Notes under the pieces: generated by a model
What the model was told of the DNA's origin: nothing
Database searches by the model: none
What the model saw: only the letters and a program-made list of their open reading frames with translations
Program-made: the position numbers and the translations under genes
Part shown: positions 32,146 to 39,824 of the stretch, piece by piece
Layout of the letters: each line of letters opens with the position of its first letter
How positions within the stretch are numbered: position 1 is the first letter of the stretch
DNA from: Opitutaceae bacterium
GTDB lineage: Bacteria; Verrucomicrobiota; Verrucomicrobiia; Opitutales; Opitutaceae
Reading direction: 5' to 3'
Length of the DNA: 64,000 nucleotides
NCBI GenBank assembly: GCA_041395105.1
Contig: JAWLBB010000003.1
Location: 310,001 to 374,000, forward strand

Positions 32146-33601
32146 ACACTCCCTCCAGAAACCAGCGGCCGCCGGCCTCCCGGGCGAGCCGGTAGACGCC
32201 GCCCGCGACCAGTTCCACGTCCCATTCCTCGCAGGCCCATTGCCGGGAAGCCTCCCACCAGTCACCCGACAACCGCCAGGGCCCCCGACACTCCCGAATC
32301 CGACCATGCACCTCCGGGCTGAAGAGTGCATCCGGAACGCCATCACACAAATCCACCTCGGCAGGTCGGGCCGGCCGGTAGCGCCGCAGGGGCAGGCCGA
32401 GCGGGGGCAGTGGCGAGAATTCCCCGGTCTCCTCGCCCACCACCGTGGCCAGCGGCTCCAGGCGAAAGGCATCGGGCCGGTGGGTATCCTCGATCCGGGG
32501 AGTCCCCACCCGGTCCGGACCGGTCACCGCCATGACCCGGGCCAGGGTTTCGGCAAATTGGTGAGAATCTCGCAGGTCCGCCTCGAACAATCCCTGCTGG
32601 CGCGCCCGCGGATGCCCCGGCCGGATCCTCAGATGGACGGCGGTGATCGGATGTTCCGTCCGCACCTGGTCCAGATGGGTGTGGAGCATCCGGAAAAGAA
32701 TCTCCGCCTTGCGGGTCGGCTCCGGCAGGCGAAACCAGCGCCGGTAAATCGAGTCATCAACCAGTTTGAGGTAGAGCCCGAGGGATTCGGCCACCAGTCC
32801 GGAGGCCTCCAGCCTCAGAACCAGGGTATCGATGAACCGCCGGAGGAGAAAGACGAGCGGTTCGAGCGTCTCCAGTTCATGCTCCAGCTCCAACGTCTCC
32901 TCAAAGGTCTCGGGCAGCGTCACCAGCCGGAGAACTCTCTCCCGGCGGCCGGAAGCCCGGTCCCAGAGATCCAGGCCGGCTTCACCCAGGCGTTGGCCGA
33001 TCTCGGGGCGCGGCAGGGCAGTCAAGGCCCCCAGGGTACGAATCCCCCACTGATCAAGGACTCCGGCCAGACCGGGAGGCGGTTCAATCATGGCGAGCGG
33101 GATCCGCTCGAGGAAGGGGTCCCCCGGATCAACCCGAAGAACCGGACAGGCGCAACGCGCCGCAAATCCGGCCCGGTCCGGGGTATCGGATATACCCACG
33201 CGGAGCGCCAACCCCATCATCTCCAATCGATGAACCAACCGGCCCGCCCGGGCCTCCAGCCGGGTCAGATCAACCCCGTCCAGGCCGATCGTACAGAGCC
33301 CCTCACCGGTCGCCTCGACCCGGGGGGAAAGGGTGAAGGCGGCATCGAGCAGAACCCGGGCGGTCGCCGCCTCGGCCGGAGGTGAGCGGTAGTGGAGATC
33401 GAGACTCCCGCAACGGGCCAGCCCCTGGGTGGCGGTCAGGCCGGGCTCGACCCGGAAAGCCCTGGCCGCAGCTGAAACCTGGAGGATCGGCGCCTTGCGC
33501 GATTCATCGGCCAACAGCGCCACCGGACGCCCGACCAGCGCCGGCCGGGCCCGCAGGAACGCCTGCAGGGCAAAATCAGGAATCAATAGAACGGCAAACA
33601 T
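32138..33601 (-). CDS. imuB: ImuB, Y-family polymerase-like mutasome subunit
   Basis: This 487-residue protein begins MFAVLLIPDFALQAFLRARP, the Y-family palm start. QVSAAARAFRVEPGLTATQGL, the little-finger region (LELEHELETLEPLVFLLRRF, IDTLVLRLEASGL) and an ImuB C-terminal region follow. The palm acidic residues that coordinate metal in active Y-polymerases look incomplete, as expected for ImuB, which acts as a beta-clamp adaptor for ImuA and DnaE2. The C-terminus WDVELVAGGVYRLAREAGGR is the usual ImuB tail. A 26-bp leader identical to that of dnaE2 ends three bases before the ATG. Confidence 0.93.
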   Translation of the reverse strand: MFAVLLIPDFALQAFLRARPALVGRPVALLADESRKAPILQVSAAARAFRVEPGLTATQGLARCGSLDLHYRSPPAEAATARVLLDAAFTLSPRVEATGEGLCTIGLDGVDLTRLEARAGRLVHRLEMMGLALRVGISDTPDRAGFAARCACPVLRVDPGDPFLERIPLAMIEPPPGLAGVLDQWGIRTLGALTALPRPEIGQRLGEAGLDLWDRASGRRERVLRLVTLPETFEETLELEHELETLEPLVFLLRRFIDTLVLRLEASGLVAESLGLYLKLVDDSIYRRWFRLPEPTRKAEILFRMLHTHLDQVRTEHPITAVHLRIRPGHPRARQQGLFEADLRDSHQFAETLARVMAVTGPDRVGTPRIEDTHRPDAFRLEPLATVVGEETGEFSPLPPLGLPLRRYRPARPAEVDLCDGVPDALFSPEVHGRIRECRGPWRLSGDWWEASRQWACEEWDVELVAGGVYRLAREAGGRWFLEGVYG

Positions 33602-33604
33602 GTG

Positions 33605-33630
33605 AGTTGCTTCGCAACGGAGATGGAAGA
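33605..33630 (-). promoter_or_regulatory. 26-bp leader before imuB, identical to the dnaE2 leader
   Basis: Identical to 31653-31678 and at the same three-base distance from the ATG (33601). Identity does not continue upstream beyond the 26 bp. Confidence 0.7.
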
Positions 33631-33709
33631 TCGGGAAAAGAAGAGTCAGGAGTGATGCACGGGATGAAACAGTTTCGCTTGATGCATGAATTCATTTTCA
33701 GAAGCCCGA

Positions 33710-33805
33710 TCTCTGCACCTCTGTGCGAGAACCCAAATCTCACTCCATTGGTTGACCAGGCTTTCGGATTCATTCATCGCGCAGTGACGCAGAGGCGCGG
33801 AGAAG
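33710..33805. repeat. Pair of CTCTGCGTC-type small repeats
   Basis: TCTCTGCACCTCTGTGCGAG near 33710 and GTGACGCAGAGGCGCGGAGA near 33784 face each other across about 50 bp. They are related to the pairs at 3034-3478 and 10073-10198. Confidence 0.5.
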
Positions 33806-33895
33806 AAAAAAGGGAATGAAGATTCATGAGTGGTGAACTGAAGGAAGTGGCTGTCGGTTACGGTTGATTCCAAAATTTACTTCGGCTTTCTGACT

Positions 33896-34564
33896 TCAGC
33901 CCGCCGCTTCCGCGGGCTGTGCGGCTTGCCGCCGCAGATTCAGTTCCGGGGCCAGGATGGTCAGCAGGTCCCGGCGGGGATGGTCGAGGGCGGCCAGTGA
34001 AAGGGGATGATCGAGCTGCAGACGGATCCGGGCGCTGGAAACCAGGGCATGCGGGGTCATCACCACCAGAGCCATCTCCGTCGTCTCCACCACCCGCTGG
34101 AAACGAAACCAGACCGTGGACTGGATGCGCCGCAATTCCCGATCCGGAGCATCCCGCAGGTCGATGACAAGAGCCGCCATATTATTGTCCCGGGCCAGCA
34201 GATCGGCCGCCCGGAGGGCCGGAGTCACTCCACCGCTGCGCACCCAGAGCAGATGCCTGAGGAGATCCGGCTCGGTCGATTGGGGATCAAAACCATCCAT
34301 CGCATCCACCAGCGCCAGGAAGCGATGCTTCTTGCGGACGGCCCCCAGGAGGGCGGTCAGCATCAGCTGCCCCCCGGCCCCGGCCCGCGCCTCCACCACT
34401 TCGGAAACAGCCCCCCGGGGCAGTCCGCCCCCCAGCGGACCATCAATCCCCGGAATCCCGGTGGCCAGCCCTGCCACAACCGCCGGCTCCCAACGGGGAA
34501 AGCGTTGCTGGAGCAGCTCGCGCAGCTGCCCGACCGTCGCTTTCCCTGTTTCTTTTCGAAGCAT
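33896..34564 (-). CDS. imuA: ImuA, RecA-like mutasome protein
   Basis: This 222-residue protein of the ImuA/SulA-like RecA fold has PAVVAGLATGIPGIDGPLGG, GLPRGAVSEVVEARAGAGGQ (Walker-A position), HRFLALVDAMDGFDPQS, NNMAALVIDLRDAPD and TEMALVVMTPHALVSSARIR. A canonical G-x-x-x-x-G-K-T is absent, as usual for ImuA. It is first of the imuA-imuB-dnaE2 set and carries a strong promoter with a LexA-like operator at 34571-34600. The predicted RNA start coincides with the ATG, so the message may be leaderless. Confidence 0.9.
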   Translation of the reverse strand: MLRKETGKATVGQLRELLQQRFPRWEPAVVAGLATGIPGIDGPLGGGLPRGAVSEVVEARAGAGGQLMLTALLGAVRKKHRFLALVDAMDGFDPQSTEPDLLRHLLWVRSGGVTPALRAADLLARDNNMAALVIDLRDAPDRELRRIQSTVWFRFQRVVETTEMALVVMTPHALVSSARIRLQLDHPLSLAALDHPRRDLLTILAPELNLRRQAAQPAEAAG

Positions 34565-34570
34565 CCATTG

Positions 34571-34600
34571 AATATAGTGAACATCTGTTCACATTGTCAA
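34571..34600 (-). promoter_or_regulatory. imuA: imuA promoter with LexA-like operator
   Basis: On the minus strand a consensus -35 TTGACA (34600-34595) and -10 TATATT (34576-34571) are separated by 18 bp. The spacer is filled by the palindrome GTGAACA-GA-TGTTCAC (34577-34592), which contains GAAC-N4-GTTC. That is the Gram-positive-style LexA core. The ATG at 34564 lies seven bases after the -10. Confidence 0.75.
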
Positions 34601-34824
34601 ACCCTGGTGGAAAAGATCGCCCGCTCAGGCGTGTAAAATTCAATGCTTGCACTCCCATCGGGACCTGTGCTTAGTGGGCCTCGCAAATTCAGAGCCCATG
34701 GGGGTATTGGTAGATTGCTAGTTGTGGTCAGAGGCGGAGAAACCCGCGGAAGTGCAGTGGCAATTTGAAATCCGACGGTCGGAAACAAGCTACACAAGAG
34801 CTCCGTAATTCGCAAAACTCAGTA

Positions 34825-35238
34825 ATGTCTACGAAACTCTACGTTGGAAATCTTTCCTTCGATTCGACCGAACAGGATCTTCAGGATCTTTTTGCAGAAG
34901 CTGGTGCCGTCACCGATGTTGTCATCATTCAGGACAAGTTCACTGGCCGCTCGCGCGGCTTTGGCTTTGTCACCATGAGCAGCGCCGAAGAGGCCCAGAA
35001 AGCCGTGACCATGCTTCACGGTAAGAATGTTGGTGGCCGTGACCTGACCGTCAATGAAGCCCGTCCGCGCGAAGAACGCAGCGGTGGTGGTGGTGGCGGA
35101 TACGGTGGCGGTGGTGGCGGCGGCCGTGGCTTCGGTGGTGGCGGTGGCGGCGGCCGTGGTGGCCGTGGCGGCCGCGGCGGCGACCGTGGCGATCGTCGCG
35201 GTGGCGGCGGCGGCGGCGGCGGCGGTGACCGCTGGTAG
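34825..35238 (+). CDS. Glycine-rich RRM RNA-binding protein
   Basis: This 137-residue protein has one RRM: RNP2 LYVGNLSF (residues 5-12) and RNP1 SRGFGFVTM (about 43-51). The tail of about 55 residues is almost only Gly, Arg and Asp with RGG-like repeats. Such proteins in cyanobacteria and other bacteria are often cold-induced RNA chaperones. The start is at ATG 34825, because the earlier in-frame codons from 34765 are not RRM-like. About 230 bp of leader precedes it with no obvious promoter to me. A strong terminator follows. Confidence 0.92.
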   Translation: MSTKLYVGNLSFDSTEQDLQDLFAEAGAVTDVVIIQDKFTGRSRGFGFVTMSSAEEAQKAVTMLHGKNVGGRDLTVNEARPREERSGGGGGGYGGGGGGGRGFGGGGGGGRGGRGGRGGDRGDRRGGGGGGGGGDRW

Positions 35239-35268
35239 TCCAACCCATCCAGCTGATTCAGCTCTCAA

Positions 35269-35300
35269 GCGCCCGACCTTTCCGGTCGGGCGCTTTTTTT
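35269..35300 (+). terminator. Rho-independent terminator after the RRM gene
   Basis: A perfect 10-bp stem GCGCCCGACC/GGTCGGGCGC with loop TTTCC is followed by seven T. Confidence 0.92.
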
Positions 35301-35305
35301 GTCCT

Positions 35306-35375
35306 GAAGGGGTCATTGCTTGACTCTTGACAAAAGCAGAATCGCTTTTGTCAAGAGTCAAGCAATGACCCCTTC
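35306..35375. repeat. Perfect 32-bp-arm inverted repeat (REPIN/MITE-like hairpin)
   Basis: The arms at 35306-35337 and 35344-35375 are exact reverse complements around AGAATC, starting GAAGGGGTCATTGCTTGACT. The GGGGTCA...TTGAC style resembles palindromes associated with REP-type Y1 transposases. No transposase is present. Confidence 0.8.
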
Positions 35376-35420
35376 TGCGTCCCCTGCTGCGTCGACCCTG
35401 AGCTTGTCAGTGGGGGCCAC

Positions 35421-38012
35421 ATGCGCCCTGCTATCTGCGTGACTTTCCACTCGCGATCCGACGCCCCTCTGGGGCCGCTCCCGGACCAGCCCCCACCCGA
35501 TCTCGTCCTTGATCGCTTCATTGCCGTCATGGCGGAGCGGGGACTCGCCCTCTATCCCGAACAGGAGGAGGCGATTCTCGAGTTGTTTGCGGACCGCAAT
35601 GTCATTCTCAATACACCGACCGGATCCGGAAAGTCCCTCGTCGCGGCCGCCTTCCATTTCAAGATGCTCTGCGCCGGTGAGCGCTCGATCTACACCTGTC
35701 CGATCAAGGCCCTGGTCAATGAGAAATTCCTCGCTCTCTGCCGCGACTTCGGTCCGGAGAATGTCGGCATGATGACTGGCGACGCCAGCGTCAATCCATC
35801 CGCGCCGATTCTCTGCTGCACCGCCGAGATCCTCGCCAATCTGGCCCTGGCCGGCGGAGACCGGGGCGATATCCGTGCCGTCATCATGGATGAATTTCAC
35901 TATTATTCGGATCCGGAACGCGGGGTGGCCTGGCAGGTTCCGCTTCTCACCATGCCCCGCTCGCAGTTTCTTCTCATGTCGGCCACCCTGGGCTCGACAG
36001 CGGCAATCGAGAAGGACCTCGAACGTGTCACCGGCCGCACCACCCTGACCGTTCGAAGCGACCGCCGGCCGGTTCCGCTCGCCTTCGAGTATTCGGATAC
36101 TCCCCTGACCGAAAGGGTCGCCGCCCTCGTCACGGAGGGCCGGGCCCCGGTCTATCTCGTCTTCTTCACCCAGCGCGCCGCCGCCGAGGCCGCCCAGAGC
36201 CTGATGAGCCTCAACGTCTCCTCCCGCGAGGAAAAGGCGGCCCTGGCCACCGCTCTTGAAGAGGTCCGTTTTACCAGTCCCTATGGAAAGGATATGCGCC
36301 GCTGGCTGCGCAGCGGAATCGGAGTCCACCATGCCGGGCTTCTCCCGCGTTACCGCATACTGGTCGAGCAATTGGCCCAGAAAGGTCTGCTTAAGTTGAT
36401 CTGCGGAACGGATACCCTCGGGGTCGGCATCAACGTGCCCATCCGGACCGTTCTCTTCACCCAACTCTGGAAGTACGACGGGCGAAAGGCCGCCGTCCTG
36501 ACCGTCCGCGATTTCCGACAGGTCGCCGGACGGGCCGGCCGGAAGGGTTTCGACGATCAGGGTTATGTCGTGGTCCAGGCGCCCGAGCATGTCATCGAGA
36601 ACAAACGGGCCGAGGAAAAGGCGGCCAACGATCCGAAGAAGAAACGCAAACTGGTCAAGCGCCGCCCGCCCGACGGCAGCGTCAGCTGGGATTCCAAGAC
36701 CCTTGAAAAGTTGCAGACAGCCGAGCCGGAAGGTCTCAATTCGCAGTTCTCCGTTTCTCACGGCATGCTCCTGCAGGTCCTCAGCCGGGAAGGTGACGGT
36801 TGTCGCGTCATGCGCGACCTGATCGCGGACTCCCACGAATCGGACATCTCGAAAAAGCGCCTTCGAACCCGGGCCTGGCAGCTCTTCCGCGCCCTTCTCG
36901 ATCGGGAGATCGTGGCATGGATTCCGCCGGAACCGTCCGGCCGCAAGTTGCGGGTCAATGTCGACCTCCAGACCGATTTCTCCCTGCACCAGGCCCTGTC
37001 CCTCTTTCTGATCGATGTCATCGGGGAATTGGACCGGGAAAGCACCACCTACGCCCTCGATGTCCTCACGCTCTGCGAATCGATTGTCGAGGACCCCGAA
37101 CCGATTCTCCGGCGCCAGGTGGACAAGCTGAAGACGGCCAAGCTCGAGGATATGAAGGTCGAGGGGATCGAATACGAGGAGCGGATGAGCCGCCTCGACC
37201 AGATCGAGCATCCCAAGCCAATGCGGGATCTGCTTTACGGCTTCTTCAACGCCTTTGCGGAAGCCCATCCCTGGGTCGGAGAAGACACCATCCGTCCGAA
37301 ATCCATCGCCCGCGAGATGCTTGAGCGCGGCCAGTCCTTTGCCGAGTATGTCCGCGAATACGGCCTCCAGCGGATCGAGGGCCTGCTCCTGCGTCACCTT
37401 TCCCAGGTCTGGAAGGTGCTGGCCCAGACCGTTCCCGATAACGCCAAGACTGAACCGGTCGTCGAGATGGAGCTCACCCTGAAGGAGCTGATCCGCGGCA
37501 TCGACTCGAGCCTGCTCGAGGAATGGGAGCGCCTGTTGCATCCCGAAGCCGTCCTTCCGGATCCACTGGAGTCGCCTCCGGTCCTCAAAGCGATGGATGT
37601 GACCGCGGATCCCGAAGCGTTCCGGCGCCTGGTCCGGGTGACCGTCTTCGGTTTCCTCCAGCAGGTGGCAACCGGCGATTGGGACAGCGCACTCGCGCTC
37701 CTGGAGACCGGCCAGGCCATTGGTGATGCGGAACCGGATACACTCTCGTCCGCCGGGCGCGATCTCAGGAGCGCCTTCGAGGCATTCTTTGAAGCTCGCC
37801 GGCGATTCGTGCTCGACGTTGAAGGTCGATCGAAGAAGCACTCCCATTGGATCGAGCAGGACGAACCCGGCCGACTCGGCCTGGCCCAGGTTCTCATCGA
37901 TCCGGAGGCCAAAAATGACTGGGAAGTTCGGTTCACCGCCAACCTGCCTGAATCCCGCCAGGCCGGCCGGGCCATCGTCCGTTTTGTATCGGTCGGCCCG
38001 GTCGGTGGGTGA
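35421..38012 (+). CDS. Ski2-like DEAD/DEAH helicase with DUF3516-like C-terminus
   Basis: This 863-residue cytoplasmic helicase has motif I LNTPTGSGKSLVAAAFHFKM (about residue 66), Ia CPIKALVNEKF, II VIMDEFHYYSD (D-E-F-H), III LLMSATLGST, IV region VYLVFFTQRAAAE, V GTDTLGVGINVPIRTVLF and VI RQVAGRAGRKGFDDQGYVVV. The last 450 residues are helical and match the DUF3516-type extension I know from actinobacterial helicases. The role, RNA or DNA remodelling, is unknown. The start could also lie downstream. MRPAICVTFHS is the only early ATG. Confidence 0.88.
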   Translation: MRPAICVTFHSRSDAPLGPLPDQPPPDLVLDRFIAVMAERGLALYPEQEEAILELFADRNVILNTPTGSGKSLVAAAFHFKMLCAGERSIYTCPIKALVNEKFLALCRDFGPENVGMMTGDASVNPSAPILCCTAEILANLALAGGDRGDIRAVIMDEFHYYSDPERGVAWQVPLLTMPRSQFLLMSATLGSTAAIEKDLERVTGRTTLTVRSDRRPVPLAFEYSDTPLTERVAALVTEGRAPVYLVFFTQRAAAEAAQSLMSLNVSSREEKAALATALEEVRFTSPYGKDMRRWLRSGIGVHHAGLLPRYRILVEQLAQKGLLKLICGTDTLGVGINVPIRTVLFTQLWKYDGRKAAVLTVRDFRQVAGRAGRKGFDDQGYVVVQAPEHVIENKRAEEKAANDPKKKRKLVKRRPPDGSVSWDSKTLEKLQTAEPEGLNSQFSVSHGMLLQVLSREGDGCRVMRDLIADSHESDISKKRLRTRAWQLFRALLDREIVAWIPPEPSGRKLRVNVDLQTDFSLHQALSLFLIDVIGELDRESTTYALDVLTLCESIVEDPEPILRRQVDKLKTAKLEDMKVEGIEYEERMSRLDQIEHPKPMRDLLYGFFNAFAEAHPWVGEDTIRPKSIAREMLERGQSFAEYVREYGLQRIEGLLLRHLSQVWKVLAQTVPDNAKTEPVVEMELTLKELIRGIDSSLLEEWERLLHPEAVLPDPLESPPVLKAMDVTADPEAFRRLVRVTVFGFLQQVATGDWDSALALLETGQAIGDAEPDTLSSAGRDLRSAFEAFFEARRRFVLDVEGRSKKHSHWIEQDEPGRLGLAQVLIDPEAKNDWEVRFTANLPESRQAGRAIVRFVSVGPVGG

Positions 38013-38133
38013 GGAAAATGCCCCCCGCCCGCCTGCCCCATCGTATTCGTCGAAAACGTGGGGATGACCGGATCCCTTCTTGAGCCGGAACGTGGTCTGA
38101 GGTTGGCTGGGCTCCTCTAAAACCCGATTGACC

Positions 38134-38940
38134 ATGACAGACCCGGAAACCCCACCCTCCGCCTTCACCGAGTTGAAGCACCTCCTCCACCGCCGGCGTT
38201 CGATCCGAGCCTACAAGCCCGATCCCGTGGAGGATGCACTCGTGCAGGAAATCCTCGAGATGGGCATCCATACCTCGAGTTCGGGAAACATGCAGACCTA
38301 CTCGATCATCGTGACCCGGGATCGCGCGATCCGCCAGGCCCTCTACGAACCGCATATGAACCAGAACATGGTTCTGGACGCTCCGGTCCTCCTGACCTTC
38401 TGCGCCGATTTTCACCGCATGCGCCGATGGGCGCTCCTCAGCGGTGCCGCCGACAGTTTTGACGACATGATGGGTTTCATGGTGGCCGCCATCGACGCGA
38501 CCCTCGTCTCCCAATCCGTGGCCTTGGCGGCGGAGGCCCGGGGCCTGGGCATCTGCTATATGGGAAGCACCATCGCCAACTGCGACCGGATCGGGAAAAT
38601 CCTGAAGCTTCCGAAGAACGTAGTCCCGGTCGTGGGTTTCTCACTCGGCTATCCGGCTGAGGACCCGGCCCCGCGCGATCGCCTTCCCTTGGACGGTTTG
38701 GTGCATCGGGATACCTACCGCGACTATTCGGACCAGGAAATACTCGATATTTACCGGGAACGCGAAACCAACGGGTGGAAGCGTTACATGGGATTCGAGA
38801 AGCTCCGGAAGATGATCGAGGAATCGGGAGTGACCAATCTGGCGCAGGTCTACACTCAGCTGAAGTACACAAAGAAGGAACACGCTGTCTTCTCGAAGCA
38901 GATCCTGGATTACCTGAGAGCGCAGGACTTCATGAACTGA
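38134..38940 (+). CDS. Nitroreductase-family protein
   Basis: This flavoprotein of 268 residues starts MTDPETPPSAFTELKHLLHR with the FMN-binding RRSIRAYKPDPVEDALVQEI. HTSSSGNMQTYSIIVTRD, a long LVSQSVALAAEARGLGICYM-GST helix and VPVVGFSLGYPAEDPAPRDR follow, the classic nitroreductase order. The C-terminal 60 residues are an extra helical tail as in NfsA-like enzymes. Likely NAD(P)H-dependent. TTG at 38128 is two codons upstream; the ATG is preferred. Confidence 0.9.
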   Translation: MTDPETPPSAFTELKHLLHRRRSIRAYKPDPVEDALVQEILEMGIHTSSSGNMQTYSIIVTRDRAIRQALYEPHMNQNMVLDAPVLLTFCADFHRMRRWALLSGAADSFDDMMGFMVAAIDATLVSQSVALAAEARGLGICYMGSTIANCDRIGKILKLPKNVVPVVGFSLGYPAEDPAPRDRLPLDGLVHRDTYRDYSDQEILDIYRERETNGWKRYMGFEKLRKMIEESGVTNLAQVYTQLKYTKKEHAVFSKQILDYLRAQDFMN

Positions 38941-39091
38941 ACGGCCTCTTCCCGCACCTTCCTTCAATCGTGGGGATGCGCCGAGGTGCGCCCCACAAAA
39001 AAGCCTTCCCTGCCGGAAACGCTCAACGCGTTCAAAAATCTTCGCTTCCGGGCACCATCATCCTTGCCTCCCCCCCCGGATTGCCGATCAC

Positions 39092-39703
39092 ATGCTATCC
39101 GTGAAGCAGAGCATCGTCACCCTGGACATGGAGGGCGTCCTTACGCCGGAAATCTGGATCGCCGTCGCCGAACGCACCGGGATCGACGCCCTGCGACTGA
39201 CGACCCGCGATGAGCCCGATTACGACAAACTGATGCGGCATCGGCTCAAACACCTCGCCGCCCATCAGATCACCCTCTCGCGAATCCAGGAAGTGATCGG
39301 CGGACTGGCTCCACTGGCCGGAGCGGTCGATTTTCTCGATTTCCTGCGCAGGGACACCCAGGTCATCATCCTCTCCGACACCTTCGAACAGTTCGCCCAA
39401 CCCCTGATGCGGCAGCTCAATTGGCCCACCCTCTTCTGCCATCGCCTCATCGTCGAAGCAGATCGAATCACCGGTTACCAGCTGCGCATGCCCGATCAGA
39501 AGCGGCACTCCGTCCTCGCGCTGAAGCAGATCCATTTCAACGTCATCGCCGCAGGTGATTCCTTCAACGACACCACCATGCTGGCTGCCGCCGATCACGG
39601 TTTTCTCTTCAAGTCCCCGGACAATGTGGCCAAGGCGTTCCCCCAGTTTCCGGCCCTGGAAAAATACGAAGACCTGCTGAGCCGGATCCGGGCGTTGCTC
39701 TGA
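39092..39703 (+). CDS. thrH: ThrH-type bifunctional phosphoserine phosphatase/homoserine phosphotransferase
   Basis: This 203-residue HAD enzyme has motif I IVTLDMEGVLTPEIWIAVAE (D-x-E-G in place of D-x-D-G, typical of ThrH). Motif II is VIILSDTFEQF, and motif III/IV is IAAGDSFNDTTMLAAADHGF. The middle cap is short, as in ThrH. It transfers phosphate from phosphoserine to homoserine or hydrolyses it, in serine/threonine metabolism. Confidence 0.92.
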   Translation: MLSVKQSIVTLDMEGVLTPEIWIAVAERTGIDALRLTTRDEPDYDKLMRHRLKHLAAHQITLSRIQEVIGGLAPLAGAVDFLDFLRRDTQVIILSDTFEQFAQPLMRQLNWPTLFCHRLIVEADRITGYQLRMPDQKRHSVLALKQIHFNVIAAGDSFNDTTMLAAADHGFLFKSPDNVAKAFPQFPALEKYEDLLSRIRALL

Positions 39704-39824
39704 ACCGGGTGTTTCGGGAGGGCGTGGCACCTGTCCCGGACGGCCAGATGACTTCGGGAAGCCCGGTCCCTGAAGAGTCTTCCACGTTTCCGTGCCTCTG
39801 TCAGAACCTCTCCCCTCGAAGCCT

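Larger units (their letters stand above)
33602..33895. other. Region between imuA and imuB
   Basis: 294 bp with no gene I can support. It contains the 26-bp leader of imuB (33605-33630) and a pair of CTCTGCGTC-type repeats (33710-33732 and 33779-33805). I see no clear separate promoter for imuB. Confidence 0.6.

Noticed and set aside
34819..35361. Ala/Thr-rich minus-strand protein opposite the RRM gene
   Set aside because: Product of the GGT/GGC repeats coding for the glycine tail; not a real gene.
35358..38168. 936-codon open frame on the minus strand across the helicase gene
   Set aside because: It mirrors the plus-strand helicase, whose motifs are complete. The antisense protein has no domain sense; long shadow frames are expected at this GC content.
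38970..39000. Terminator after the nitroreductase gene
   Set aside because: GTGGGG...CCCCAC is followed by A, not T, on the gene's strand. The stem needs bulges.
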